This document shows, piece after piece, positions 17,715-27,359 of a stretch of DNA of 64,000 bases (its first letter is position 1; each line of letters opens with the position of its first letter). The position numbers were made by a program, and so were the translations under genes. The notes under the pieces were generated by a model, which saw only the letters and a list, made by a program, of their open reading frames with translations, did no database searches and was not told the origin of the DNA. Source of the stretch: JBOFGK01 sp051649085 (GTDB lineage: Bacteria > Bacillota_I > Bacilli_A > UBA3375); the NCBI GenBank assembly GCA_051649085.1, contig JBOFGK010000060.1, positions 1 through 64,000 of the forward strand, written 5' to 3'.

Positions 17715-17748
17715 ATGCACTTAAGTTAATGCTTAGGTGCATTTTTTC
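17715..17748 (+). terminator. Terminator-like hairpin, copy 2 of the repeat at 8996
   Basis: ATGCACTTAAG pairs with CTTAGGTGCAT, then six T residues. About 40 bp including the upstream flank match 8985-9028 with only a few differences. It closes the accessory segment. Confidence 0.7.
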
Positions 17749-17861
17749 TAAGATACTATAAATAAATATTGAACAAAAGTAATGATAATAAATTGTAAAG
17801 GGTAATTATTCAATAAATAGTTTGTAATTTTAAGTATTATATCCCACTAAATGAATTAATT

Positions 17862-17894
17862 TGTTATAATTTATTTATACCCCCTAGTGGTATA
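17862..17894 (+). promoter_or_regulatory. copA promoter with CsoR-like copper operator
   Basis: TGTTATAAT (17862-17870) is an extended -10. At 17876-17894, TATACCCCCTAGTGGTATA is a GC-rich imperfect palindrome (arms TATACC/GGTATA) like CsoR sites, covering the expected transcription start. Repression would lift when copper binds the regulator. No csoR gene is in the window. Confidence 0.65.
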
Positions 17895-17905
17895 AGGAGG
17901 ATGAA

Positions 17906-20059
17906 ATGAAAAGAGCTAAATATAAAGTGGCTGGTATTAGTTGTACAAATTGTGCAAGTACGATTAAAAATGGATTTTCTAAAAAATATTCAGATGTAGT
18001 TTGTGATGTTAATGTGACAACTTCAGAAGTGTACTTACAGTTTGATGAGCAAAAATATTCTGAGAATAATTTGAAAAAGACTTTAAAAGAAATTGGTTAT
18101 CCTATAGTTGAAAATGAGATGGGAAATCAAAATAAATTAATTATAGCGATTTTCTTGACCCTTATTTTAAATGTAGGAATGTTAACTCATTTCGAAATTT
18201 TTGCATTTATTCCAGATATTTTCGCTAATCAATATTTACAATTGGTGATTGCGACAATTGTGCAATTTTATATTGGGTTTGTCTTTTATAAAAGTGCGTA
18301 TCATTCAGCTAAGCAAAAAGTACTGGGGATGGACTTTTTAATTGTGTTAGGTTCAACAGCCGCTTATCTTTATTCGGTTATTGTGATTGTTGAAAGTAAT
18401 TTGAGTCAAATGCCATTACACTATCCATTATTTTTTGAAGTTGGAGCAACAGTGATAACAGTCGTTTTAATTGGAAAATTACTAGAAGAAAAAGCAAAAG
18501 CGAAATCGAATGATTATTTAGACTCAATGCTTAAATACGTTGAATTAAATGCAAATTTAGTCTTAGGTGAAAAAGAACTGGAAATTCCGGTTGAGCAATT
18601 AAAGCTTAAAGATAAAATTGTCGTTTATCCAAATCAAAAAGTTCCAGTTGATGCTCGAATTATTGAAGGAGAAACGCATGTAAATGATAGTGTTTTTACA
18701 GGTGAAAGTAAGCCAGCTAAAAAACAAATAGGTGATGTTATTATAGGTGGATCTATTAATTTGGATTCAATTATTTATCTCGAAGTCGAAAAAATAGGTA
18801 GTGAGACAATGATTTCACAAATGATTAGAACGTTAGAAGAAGCATCACTTTCAAAAACAAAAATTCAGTTATTAGCTGATAAAATTGCTTCTATTTTTGT
18901 ACCGGCAATTATTGTAATTGCAATTTTGGCATTTATTTTCAATATCTACTATTTAGATCAAGCACTTACAGTTGCTTTGACTCGAGCATTAACAGTAATT
19001 TTAATAAGCTGTCCATGTGCACTCGGACTTGCGACGCCTGTTTCAATTATTACAGCGAGTGGACTAGCTGCTAAAAATGCCTTATTATATAAAGGGGGAG
19101 ATTTCTTCGAACAAGCGCCGAAACTGACAATGATTGCGTTTGATAAAACAGGAACATTAACAAATGGTGAGCCAACAGTTGAGTATTTTAATTTGAAAGA
19201 AGAAGATGTACCATATTTATATGCACTGGAAAAGACATCTACACATCCACTTTCGCGTGCGGTCATAAATTATTTAGAAAATGAATATAAGCATGTAGTA
19301 ACAGCTGTACCATTAAAAGTTGAAGATTTGACAGTACATAAAGGAAAAGGGTTGATGGCTTTAGTTAACGAAAAGCAAGTATTAGTTGGAAATTTAGAAT
19401 TGTTCATACAAGAACAAATTGTGATTGATCAGATTAAAGATAATTATTCAAAATTGGTTAATGATATAATGAGTGTCAATATCATTGCAATTGATGGAGA
19501 AGTTGTTGGTATTTATGGAATAACTGATCAGTTGAAAACTACAGCGAAACCTGTAATTGCTGAATTAAAAAAGATGGGACTTAAAGTAGTGATGATCACT
19601 GGTGACAATGAAGTTGTCGGAAAAAATGTTCAAGAAAAATTAGGAATCGATGTTGTCCATGCTAAAGTGTTGCCACTTGAAAAAGCGAAAATTATTGAAG
19701 AGTACATAGCAACAGGTGAATTAGTCGGATTCGTAGGTGATGGAGTGAATGATGCAGTTGCATTACAAACAGCAACGGTTGGTATTTCGTTTAAACAAGG
19801 TAGCGATTTAGCAATTAAATATTCAGACTTAATTTTACTCAAACCAGATTTAAATTTATTGATTAAAGCAATAAAATTATCGAAAGCAACTTTGAAAAAT
19901 ATTCAAGAAAATTTCTTCTGGGCATTTGCTTATAACTTTATTGCAATTCCGTTAGCTTTTTTTGGTAAAATTGATATGTTAGTTGCGGCTATTGCAATGG
20001 GTTTTAGCTCAATTGTTGTTGTACTAAATGCACTGCGTTTAAAAAAAACAAAAATGTAA
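17906..20059 (+). CDS. copA: Copper-exporting P1B-type ATPase
   Basis: Pumps Cu(I) out of the cytoplasm. One N-terminal metal-binding domain has GISCTNCAS (about residues 9-17), then six to eight membrane helices. Diagnostic motifs are TGES in the actuator, the transport-site CPC within ISCPCALGLATP, the phosphorylated Asp in FDKTGTLTNG, the THPLS (HP) motif and GDGVNDAVAL. The C-terminal part has the paired last helices. At 717 residues it carries a single metal-binding domain. GGAGG sets ATG 17906; an ATG at 17901 stops after two codons. The metal is inferred from the CPC motif and operator. Confidence 0.92.
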   Translation: MKRAKYKVAGISCTNCASTIKNGFSKKYSDVVCDVNVTTSEVYLQFDEQKYSENNLKKTLKEIGYPIVENEMGNQNKLIIAIFLTLILNVGMLTHFEIFAFIPDIFANQYLQLVIATIVQFYIGFVFYKSAYHSAKQKVLGMDFLIVLGSTAAYLYSVIVIVESNLSQMPLHYPLFFEVGATVITVVLIGKLLEEKAKAKSNDYLDSMLKYVELNANLVLGEKELEIPVEQLKLKDKIVVYPNQKVPVDARIIEGETHVNDSVFTGESKPAKKQIGDVIIGGSINLDSIIYLEVEKIGSETMISQMIRTLEEASLSKTKIQLLADKIASIFVPAIIVIAILAFIFNIYYLDQALTVALTRALTVILISCPCALGLATPVSIITASGLAAKNALLYKGGDFFEQAPKLTMIAFDKTGTLTNGEPTVEYFNLKEEDVPYLYALEKTSTHPLSRAVINYLENEYKHVVTAVPLKVEDLTVHKGKGLMALVNEKQVLVGNLELFIQEQIVIDQIKDNYSKLVNDIMSVNIIAIDGEVVGIYGITDQLKTTAKPVIAELKKMGLKVVMITGDNEVVGKNVQEKLGIDVVHAKVLPLEKAKIIEEYIATGELVGFVGDGVNDAVALQTATVGISFKQGSDLAIKYSDLILLKPDLNLLIKAIKLSKATLKNIQENFFWAFAYNFIAIPLAFFGKIDMLVAAIAMGFSSIVVVLNALRLKKTKM

Positions 20060-20089
20060 AATAAATTCAAAGGGGAAAGAGGTTAAATA

Positions 20090-20767
20090 ATGAATGAAGA
20101 TTCGATTTACAAATATATTTTAGAACACGAAAATCCAACGGTGGAAAGTATTAGTGACTTTTTCCAAATAAGTGACTCAACTGCAAGGCGTGTGCTTAAA
20201 CGGTTAAAAGAAGCAGGTTATATAATGCTTGAACATGGTGGGATAATCAAAGTTATTGATGAATCACGAGTTAGTATTGGTGATAACTATCGTGAACGAA
20301 TTAATAACGATGAAAAAGAAAAAATTGCGAAACTTGCCGCCGGTAAAATTAATGATTTTGATGTAATTTTCTTAGATAATGGAACAACAATTAGAAAAAT
20401 GTTCAAATATATTAAAGCAAAAGAAGTGACAATTTATACAAATGGCTATAAACATATTGAAGAAGCACTTAAGTACAATATTAAAGTGAATTTAGTACCA
20501 GGTGAAGTACTTGTTCATGAAGCGGCAATTACAGGAGTTGAAACTTGTCAGTATATTTCTCAAATAAATTTCGATATTGCATTTATTGGTGGCAATGGCT
20601 TTCATCCTAAATATGGTTTTACAACCCCAAATTTAATAGAAGCACAAGTTAAACGACAAGTGATGTTGATGGCTGATAAAAGTTATATTTTATGTGATAA
20701 AACTAAAAAAGATAAAGTGTCTAAAAATAAATTTGCAGATTTCAAGCAAGAAATTTTGATTTCTTAA
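20090..20767 (+). CDS. DeoR family transcriptional regulator
   Basis: An N-terminal winged helix-turn-helix (about residues 13-50, with SISDFFQISDSTARRVLKRL) precedes a DeoR C-terminal sensor domain. FLDNGTTIRKMFKYI and IAFIGGNGFHPKYGFTTPN match the phospho-sugar binding loops of the family, and ADKSYILCD is also typical. At 225 residues it is somewhat short (usual about 250). It starts 30 bp after copA on the same strand and may be cotranscribed, yet its effector should be a sugar phosphate, so the pairing is probably accidental. Confidence 0.85.
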   Translation: MNEDSIYKYILEHENPTVESISDFFQISDSTARRVLKRLKEAGYIMLEHGGIIKVIDESRVSIGDNYRERINNDEKEKIAKLAAGKINDFDVIFLDNGTTIRKMFKYIKAKEVTIYTNGYKHIEEALKYNIKVNLVPGEVLVHEAAITGVETCQYISQINFDIAFIGGNGFHPKYGFTTPNLIEAQVKRQVMLMADKSYILCDKTKKDKVSKNKFADFKQEILIS

Positions 20768-20945
20768 AAGGAATCTAATGAGTAAAGTTCCTTGTAAAAT
20801 AGGGGTTTATTTCTATAATTTGTGCTCGTTGCAGTTTAGATATTTGAAATTGAGCTAAAATTAAGTCCTTTTCTATAGTTTGGATAGATAAGTTTAAATT
20901 TTAAACACCCACTTAAATAGATAAAAACATAGAAGGCTATTAATT

Positions 20946-20954
20946 TGTTATAAT
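20946..20954 (+). promoter_or_regulatory. Extended -10 promoter before the RNase J-like gene
   Basis: TGTTATAAT (20946-20954), without a clear -35. A weak stem (AAGGAA with TTCCTT, 20769-20793) just after the DeoR gene may end the upstream transcript. Confidence 0.45.
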
Positions 20955-20987
20955 ACTTATAGTGTAACAATACGTTAGAGGAGCTAA

Positions 20988-22643
20988 ATGGATAGTAAAT
21001 ATAAAATAATAGCCTTAGGTGGGCTAGATGAAAATGGGAAAAATAGTTATTTAATCGAAACTAAAGAATCAATCATTCTACTTGATGCGGGACTAGCTAA
21101 TTTTACAAATAAAACATTGGGAATAGATTATGTAATTTGTGATTATTCATACTTGGAAGAAAATATAAAAAAAGTAAAGGCAGTGTTTATTTCACACGGT
21201 CACTTAGATCAAATGGGAGCAATTTCACATTTACTTGAAACAATTAAAGTTCCAATTTATGGAAGTAACTATACGATTAAATTTTTAAAGTCATATGTAG
21301 ATAAAAAGGATCATAAACATTTGAAAGAAATTCGCTACAATACAGCAATTAAATTGGATGATTTAGTAGTAGAATGTTTTACGTTATCACATGCAATCTA
21401 TGGAAACTTAGGATTTGTAGTTGCTTGCGGAAAAGAAGCGTTAGTTTATACAACAGATTTCAATTTTGATCAAACCAAATCAAAATTTGGACGTACTGAT
21501 ATTGCGAAAATTGCTAAATTAGCAGCGAAGTATCAAATAAAAGCGCTGATGATTGAAACGACAGCACTTGATGAATATGCGACAACAATAAATGAAGCAA
21601 CATATATGCAAGCATTTAATCGAACAGTTGAATCAACAAAAGGTCGATTAATTATAACACTATATTCTTCTAATTTATCAGGAATGACTAATATTATTCG
21701 AATGGCAGAAACACATGAAAAAAAGATTGTAATTATTGGTCGTGATTTACTATCATACGTAAACATCTCAAGAGAGCTTGGTTACATTTCTCATCAAAAA
21801 GATATTTTTGTTAGAATTTCGGACATGAAAAAATATCAAGATGAGCAAATAATAATTGTTGTGGCAGGTCTATACGGTGAACCGTTCTATGAAATTGAAA
21901 AAATGGCCAAAGGCTTACATTCAATTATTAGATTAAAAGAAACTGATCGTATTTTAATTGCTTCAAAGGCGTATGATGAAATTGAAAGTCATGCACAACA
22001 AATTTTAGATATTGTTGGAAGAAGAACAACGGATATTATTCAACAAACAATTAATGTTTCTGCACATTGTAAACAAGAAGATGCTAAACTGATGATTAAC
22101 TTATTTGAACCAGAATATATTATTCCAATTAAAGGTGAGTATCGTAAGTTTATTGAGCTTCGAAATGTTGCAATGGCAATTGGATATGAAGCAGAAAAGG
22201 TAAGGATTATAAAAAATGGTGACATCTTAAACATTGATGAAAACTATGCGTTAGTTGATAAAAGAATTAAATTACAACAACAATTGATTTCAAAACAAAG
22301 TGAAAAAAACATCGATCCAATTATTTTGAAAGATCGTGAAATTTTATCAGATAATGGATACGTAACAATTGTTTTAATGTTTAAACGTGGTACAGATGAA
22401 ATTATTCAAGAACCACAAATAATTTCAGGTGGATTAATTCAATTTGATGATGATGAGAATTTAATGGAAGGTTGTATGAAAATTGTTAAGCGTGAAATTG
22501 CTGAAATGGAAAACAACCGTCAACTTGTCAATAAGTTAAAAATTAAAATAAGTCGCTATTTGAATAATAATATTGGGAAAACGCCAATGATTTTACCACT
22601 CCGTGTTGAAATTGATCCAAGAAATATTAATAAAAAGGGTTAA
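20988..22643 (+). CDS. rnjB: RNase J family protein with degenerate active site (RNase J2 position)
   Basis: Metallo-beta-lactamase/beta-CASP protein of full RNase J length (551 residues). In active RNase J these bind two metals and process RNA 5' ends. Here HxHxDH reads HGHLDQ (residues 70-75), so the last metal ligand is Gln. PVHGEYR reads PIKGEYR (about 379-385), replacing the second-metal His with Lys. LSHAIYGN and TTDFNFDQT keep the His and Asp, and NVSAHCKQED keeps the beta-CASP His. RNase J2 of some Firmicutes is also poorly active and supports J1 as a partner. Synteny with B. subtilis rnjB-spoIIIE supports the J2 reading. Catalytic loss is inferred. Confidence 0.8.
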   Translation: MDSKYKIIALGGLDENGKNSYLIETKESIILLDAGLANFTNKTLGIDYVICDYSYLEENIKKVKAVFISHGHLDQMGAISHLLETIKVPIYGSNYTIKFLKSYVDKKDHKHLKEIRYNTAIKLDDLVVECFTLSHAIYGNLGFVVACGKEALVYTTDFNFDQTKSKFGRTDIAKIAKLAAKYQIKALMIETTALDEYATTINEATYMQAFNRTVESTKGRLIITLYSSNLSGMTNIIRMAETHEKKIVIIGRDLLSYVNISRELGYISHQKDIFVRISDMKKYQDEQIIIVVAGLYGEPFYEIEKMAKGLHSIIRLKETDRILIASKAYDEIESHAQQILDIVGRRTTDIIQQTINVSAHCKQEDAKLMINLFEPEYIIPIKGEYRKFIELRNVAMAIGYEAEKVRIIKNGDILNIDENYALVDKRIKLQQQLISKQSEKNIDPIILKDREILSDNGYVTIVLMFKRGTDEIIQEPQIISGGLIQFDDDENLMEGCMKIVKREIAEMENNRQLVNKLKIKISRYLNNNIGKTPMILPLRVEIDPRNINKKG

Positions 22644-22644
22644 A

Positions 22645-24882
22645 ATGCAAATAGAAAAAAAATATACAAATATTATTATAGCTGCATTAGTTTGTTTATA
22701 TACCTTTTTAGGAACGACAAACTCTGGAAGTCTCGGTTTAAACATTGATCAGTTTATGCAGTTTCTATTTGGTATAAATGCATATACTGTTTACATTTAT
22801 ATAGTACTTTTAGCTGTACTTAACATACTTTTCAATAAAGAAAAAAAAGCCCAAATTTGGAAAAATAAATATTGGAATGCTACTCACATTTTGTTTGTAG
22901 CAACTTTTTTCACATTAATGACTTCTAATGTGGAAATGACAAGAGAACCACTTATTGGAGTATTTGGTGAATTTGTCTATTCAAATTTATATTTTCTAAT
23001 TGGAAATGCTGGGATTTGGGCAATTACAATTATGTGTTTTGCTGTTGGTTTTTATTTACTTTTCAATATCCATTGGTTAAAAACTTTGAAAGATTTTATT
23101 ATTGAATCAAATGAGAAAAGTAAACAAACGCGAGCGGATAAACGGGCGCAAAAAGCTGAAAGAAAAGCACAAGAGCTCGCAGAACAAGATGATTTTGAAT
23201 TTGATGAAACAGATGAAGAATTTACACAAGAGTTATCGTCTAAAAAAGAACCGGAGTTTACAGGGCCTGATTTATTTGCAGGTTTAGAAACTTTTGGAAC
23301 GGTTAATTTAGAAGCTACTGATTTAACAGGTACTAATAAACGGAAGATTGGAAATGGTGGGAAGAAAAGTCTTGATGATAGTCCATCAACAATTAATATT
23401 GATAGTGAATTTATTACGAATAATGATCACACTGAAATGTTTAAGCCGGTTAAAGGTAAGTATATTGTTCCTTCATTTGAATTTCTAGATGATTTAACAA
23501 ACCAAGATCCGATTATTAAAAAGTTAAAAACTTCAGCTAATGAAAATGGACAAAAAGTTGTTGATGCTTTACAAATGTATGGATTGAAAACAACACTGTC
23601 TAACATCACAATTGGTCCGAATGTTACACGTTTTGAATTAATTCCACAAGCAGGAACAAAAGTAAATAAATTTACAAATTTATCGAATGATTTAGCATTA
23701 GCATTAGCGGCAAGATCGATTAGAATTGAAGCACCAATTCCTGGAAAAGCAGCAGTTGGAATCGAATTACCAAACAAAGAAATGCTGGCTGTAAGTTTAA
23801 AAGATCTATTTAGGGAAAAGAAAAATAAACTTAATAATAATTTACAAGTACCGCTTGGAAAAAATATTGCGGGAGAAACAGTCTATCTTGAAATTAACAA
23901 AACGCCACATATGTTAGTTGCGGGAAGTACTGGAAGTGGAAAATCTGTTTGTATCAATTCGATTATTATAAGTATGCTACTAAAAGCAAAGCCTGATCAA
24001 CTAAAATTAGTGTTAATCGATCCAAAAAAAGTTGAACTTACACAATTTAATCAAATACCACATTTATTGACACCAGTTGTAACAGAACCTAAAAAAGCGG
24101 CGGTGATCTTAAATAAAATGGTTGCTGAAATGGAATTTAGATATGAATTATTTGCTCAAACGAATACTCGTAATATTGAAAGTTATAATGAAAAACTTGA
24201 CTCAGAAAATGATTTTGGTTATTCAAAATTACCGTATATTGTAATTGTCGTTGATGAGTTGGCTGACTTAATGATGGTTGCAGCAGCAGATGTGGAAATC
24301 TCCATTGCACGATTAGCCCAAATGGCAAGAGCGGCTGGAATTCATTTAATTCTTGCAACTCAAAGACCATCAACAGATGTAATTACTGGACTAATCAAAG
24401 CAAACATTCCAACAAGACTTTCATTTGCGGTTTCTTCCTCAATTGATTCGCGAACGATTTTGGATTCAACTGGTGCGGAAAAACTTTTAGGAAAAGGTGA
24501 TATGTTGCTATCATTTGCCGGAACGCCACACTTTGAAAGAATTCAGGGGACATATTTAAAGGATTCAGAAATTGAAAGAATTGTGGAAATGATTAAAAGT
24601 CAAAACTCAGAATTTGAAAATCATCTACGTGAACAGTCAGAATTTGAAGAACAATTAACGGTTCAAGAAGAAATGAGTGAACTTGATCCATACTATGAAG
24701 ATGCAAAAGAAATCGTCATAGAAAATCAATCTGCGTCGACGTCTTTACTTCAACGTAAATTGAAAATTGGTTTTAATCGAGCCTCAAGACTAATGGACCA
24801 GTTAGAAGAAAATGGGATAATTAGTGCAGCAAACGGAACAAAACCCCGGAAAGTGTTTTTAGGAGATATTGATGAAGATTAA
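22645..24882 (+). CDS. ftsK: DNA translocase FtsK/SpoIIIE
   Basis: Septal DNA pump that clears chromosomes from the closing septum. Four N-terminal membrane helices (about residues 8-150) are followed by an acidic linker (about 165-270) and the motor: Walker A AGSTGSGKSV and Walker B YIVIVVDELADLMM. A C-terminal winged-helix gamma domain (about 675-745, SASTSLLQRKLKIGFNRASR) reads orienting DNA sequences. The frame is open from 22603, but AAAGGG and ATG 22645, just after the upstream stop, give the real start (745 residues). It overlaps the next gene by 11 bp. Confidence 0.93.
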   Translation: MQIEKKYTNIIIAALVCLYTFLGTTNSGSLGLNIDQFMQFLFGINAYTVYIYIVLLAVLNILFNKEKKAQIWKNKYWNATHILFVATFFTLMTSNVEMTREPLIGVFGEFVYSNLYFLIGNAGIWAITIMCFAVGFYLLFNIHWLKTLKDFIIESNEKSKQTRADKRAQKAERKAQELAEQDDFEFDETDEEFTQELSSKKEPEFTGPDLFAGLETFGTVNLEATDLTGTNKRKIGNGGKKSLDDSPSTINIDSEFITNNDHTEMFKPVKGKYIVPSFEFLDDLTNQDPIIKKLKTSANENGQKVVDALQMYGLKTTLSNITIGPNVTRFELIPQAGTKVNKFTNLSNDLALALAARSIRIEAPIPGKAAVGIELPNKEMLAVSLKDLFREKKNKLNNNLQVPLGKNIAGETVYLEINKTPHMLVAGSTGSGKSVCINSIIISMLLKAKPDQLKLVLIDPKKVELTQFNQIPHLLTPVVTEPKKAAVILNKMVAEMEFRYELFAQTNTRNIESYNEKLDSENDFGYSKLPYIVIVVDELADLMMVAAADVEISIARLAQMARAAGIHLILATQRPSTDVITGLIKANIPTRLSFAVSSSIDSRTILDSTGAEKLLGKGDMLLSFAGTPHFERIQGTYLKDSEIERIVEMIKSQNSEFENHLREQSEFEEQLTVQEEMSELDPYYEDAKEIVIENQSASTSLLQRKLKIGFNRASRLMDQLEENGIISAANGTKPRKVFLGDIDED

Positions 24883-26074
24883 ACAATACGAAAACTTATA
24901 CTATGTGAGTAATCAAGTACCGAAAAATTGTGCAATTGCACGAGTTAAGGTTTTTCCCAAAACAACTAAATTAGATTCGTTATATGCAGGAATTATGGCT
25001 GATTTACTTAATCGACAAGTTGATGCTTATTCAAAGCAAGATTTTCTACTAAAGCAACTTGAATTATTTAATGTAATTGCTAAATTTGGAGCGAACAATT
25101 TAGAAAATTTACTGTCATTTAGCTTGGGATTTAATTATGTTAATCCAATCTATGTTAATGTAAAAGATTATGAAAAAGAAATTTTTGACTTTTTTGAAGA
25201 ATGTTTATCAAACACGAACTTCATCCAAGAAGATGTTCAACGACAAATTGACTTAAAGAAAAAACATGTGAAAAGTTTGATTGATAATAAAGATTCATTT
25301 ACTAGAAGAATGATGTTAGATCAAATATTTGAAGAAAATGAATTCTATTTAACACTTGATGAATATATAACTGCGTTAGAAGAGTTTGATTACGTAAAAT
25401 TTTTAGAATTTACGAAAAAAGTTATGTCAATTGAAACGGGTTATTGGATTTGGCAGACAAGTAGCGAAGAAATACCGGTTGCCCCCAAACAGTTGTTCAC
25501 GCCAACAGTTAAACAAAATTATCAGTTGTTGAGTCCAAGCTCAGCGTCGTTTACGAAAAATTTAGGTATTGCTGATGCTCAAGTTGATATAGCACTTGCA
25601 TATCAAATGCCAAATGATGAGTTTACGGACTATGAAATGGCAATCTTTTTGAAAATTTATGGTGGGGAAATGTACTCGAAGCTGTTTACGGTTGTTCGAG
25701 AAAAGCATAGTTTATGCTATTCTATTCGAGCTACCAAAGTTTCTAATCAAGTTGTCATGGTAACAACAGCCGTAAATCCTGATAAAGTCGACTTTGCAAT
25801 TGAATTAATTGATCAACAATTAGGAGAGATTCAAGCAGGAAACTTTGAAACTGAATTTAAATTAGCTCAAGAGATGCTAATAAAGCAGTATCTAAGTCAT
25901 CAAAATGAAATGTCGACAATTCGTGCGATAATTCAAAGTAATTATTTGAAAGATAAGGAACTTGATATTACAAAAATTGTTCAGCAAATTGAAGAAGTGT
26001 CAATTGAACGAGTTCAAGCGTTAGCGAATGCTCTTAAACGCTACAAAACAATTACGACAAAAGAAGGAGAATGA
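24872..26074 (+). CDS. ymfF: M16 peptidase-like protein without catalytic motif (YmfF-like)
   Basis: Belongs to the pitrilysin-type M16 family by its two-domain pattern (LYAGIMADLLNRQ early, then GGEMYSKLFTVVREKHSLCYS late). It lacks the zinc motif HxxEH and so is a non-peptidase partner. In B. subtilis the pair ymfF and ymfH sits after spoIIIE. The active partner here is at 27346. AGGAG at 24861-24865 points to ATG 24872 rather than TTG 24869. The substrate is not known; by family logic the two form a heterodimer. Confidence 0.82.
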   Translation: MKIKQYENLYYVSNQVPKNCAIARVKVFPKTTKLDSLYAGIMADLLNRQVDAYSKQDFLLKQLELFNVIAKFGANNLENLLSFSLGFNYVNPIYVNVKDYEKEIFDFFEECLSNTNFIQEDVQRQIDLKKKHVKSLIDNKDSFTRRMMLDQIFEENEFYLTLDEYITALEEFDYVKFLEFTKKVMSIETGYWIWQTSSEEIPVAPKQLFTPTVKQNYQLLSPSSASFTKNLGIADAQVDIALAYQMPNDEFTDYEMAIFLKIYGGEMYSKLFTVVREKHSLCYSIRATKVSNQVVMVTTAVNPDKVDFAIELIDQQLGEIQAGNFETEFKLAQEMLIKQYLSHQNEMSTIRAIIQSNYLKDKELDITKIVQQIEEVSIERVQALANALKRYKTITTKEGE

Positions 26075-26868
26075 TGAAACAATATTTAGAAATGATTGAT
26101 CATGTATTAGAAAATGGAAATGAAGTTTCTGACAGAACGGGAACAGGTACAATTTCAACATTTGGTTATCAAAATCGTTATGACTTAGCAGCAGGATTTC
26201 CTTTACTTACAACAAAGAAAATTCACTGGAAAAGTGTTGTTCATGAATTACTTTGGTTCATTAGTGGGGATACAAATACTAAATATCTAGTAGAAAACGG
26301 TGTTAGAATTTGGAATGAATGGGCTGATGAAAATGGTGAGCTTGGTCCAGTCTATGGAAAACAATGGCGTGCTTGGCGCGGAGCAGATGGAGAAGTTGAT
26401 CAGTTAGCAAGATTAGTCGATGATTTAAAAAATAATCCTCGTAGCCGACGTCACATAATAAGTGCTTGGAATGTTGGAGAAATTGATAAAATGGCGTTAC
26501 CGCCATGCCATGCATTTATTCAATTTTATGTGTCAGCTGATAATAAGTTAAGTTGTCAATTGTATCAGCGTTCTGCCGATTTATTTTTAGGTGTCCCATT
26601 CAATATTGCTTCTTATAGTTTAATGACCTATCTACTTGCACAAGTTTGTGATTTAGAAGTTGGAGAATTTGTACACACGTTTGGTGATCTACACATTTAT
26701 ACTAATCATGTTGAACAGATCAAAGAACAACGTTCAAGAAGTCCTAAAGATTTACCACAAATAAAATTAAATCCTGAAATCAAAAAAATAGAAGACTTTA
26801 CATTTGATGATATCGAGCTAATCGGTTATGATCCTCATCCATTAATTAAAGGGAAAGTAAGTGTCTAA
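26074..26868 (+). CDS. thyA: Thymidylate synthase
   Basis: Methylates dUMP to dTMP using methylene-tetrahydrofolate, yielding dihydrofolate. Motifs are RRHIISAWN, the catalytic Cys in LPPCHAFIQFYV (about residue 145), QRSADLFLGVPFNIASY and the C-terminal IKGKVSV region that closes the active site. At 264 residues it is the short E. coli-like form. ATG 26074 is better spaced from GGAG than ATG 26071. The neighbouring dfrA recycles the dihydrofolate. The pair sits between the two M16-like genes. Confidence 0.95.
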   Translation: MKQYLEMIDHVLENGNEVSDRTGTGTISTFGYQNRYDLAAGFPLLTTKKIHWKSVVHELLWFISGDTNTKYLVENGVRIWNEWADENGELGPVYGKQWRAWRGADGEVDQLARLVDDLKNNPRSRRHIISAWNVGEIDKMALPPCHAFIQFYVSADNKLSCQLYQRSADLFLGVPFNIASYSLMTYLLAQVCDLEVGEFVHTFGDLHIYTNHVEQIKEQRSRSPKDLPQIKLNPEIKKIEDFTFDDIELIGYDPHPLIKGKVSV

Positions 26869-27359
26869 TGATTAGTTTGATTTTTGCAATGACAACAGAC
26901 GGATTAATTGGCGATACAAACAGTTCAAATGGATTACCTTGGAGTTATCCAGAGGATTTAGTTTTTTATAAAGAAAAAACGATTCATAAAACAACAATAA
27001 TGGGGAGAGTGACACATGAACAAATTGGACGTGCACTCCCGAATCGAAAAACAATTGTTGTAACTAATAATCCTGAATTTGTTGATACTACAGTAGAGGT
27101 GGTTCGTGACTTGCCAAAGCTTGTCAAATGGGCACATGCACAAGAAACCGAAATAATGGTCGTCGGTGGAGCGAAAATATTTGAAGCATTCATAAAGTAT
27201 GCAGATCGAATATATTTGACGAAAATTGATTTTCCACATGTTGGAGATGTGTATTTAACTGAATTTGATTTTACGGAATTTACTTTAGTTGAGTCAAAAA
27301 AATCTCTAGAAAATCCATTAACATATGAAGTGTGGGAGCGGATAAATGACAACGATTGA
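26868..27359 (+). CDS. dfrA: Dihydrofolate reductase
   Basis: Reduces dihydrofolate to tetrahydrofolate with NADPH, completing the thymidylate cycle with thyA. ISLIFAMTTDGLIGDTNS at the N-terminus, GLPWSYPEDLVFYKEKT with the active-site acid, TTIMGRVTHEQIG and IMVVGGAKIFEAFI (nucleotide binding) are the usual blocks. It is 163 residues long. It overlaps thyA by one base (TAATG) and the next gene by 14 bp. Confidence 0.93.
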   Translation: MISLIFAMTTDGLIGDTNSSNGLPWSYPEDLVFYKEKTIHKTTIMGRVTHEQIGRALPNRKTIVVTNNPEFVDTTVEVVRDLPKLVKWAHAQETEIMVVGGAKIFEAFIKYADRIYLTKIDFPHVGDVYLTEFDFTEFTLVESKKSLENPLTYEVWERINDND

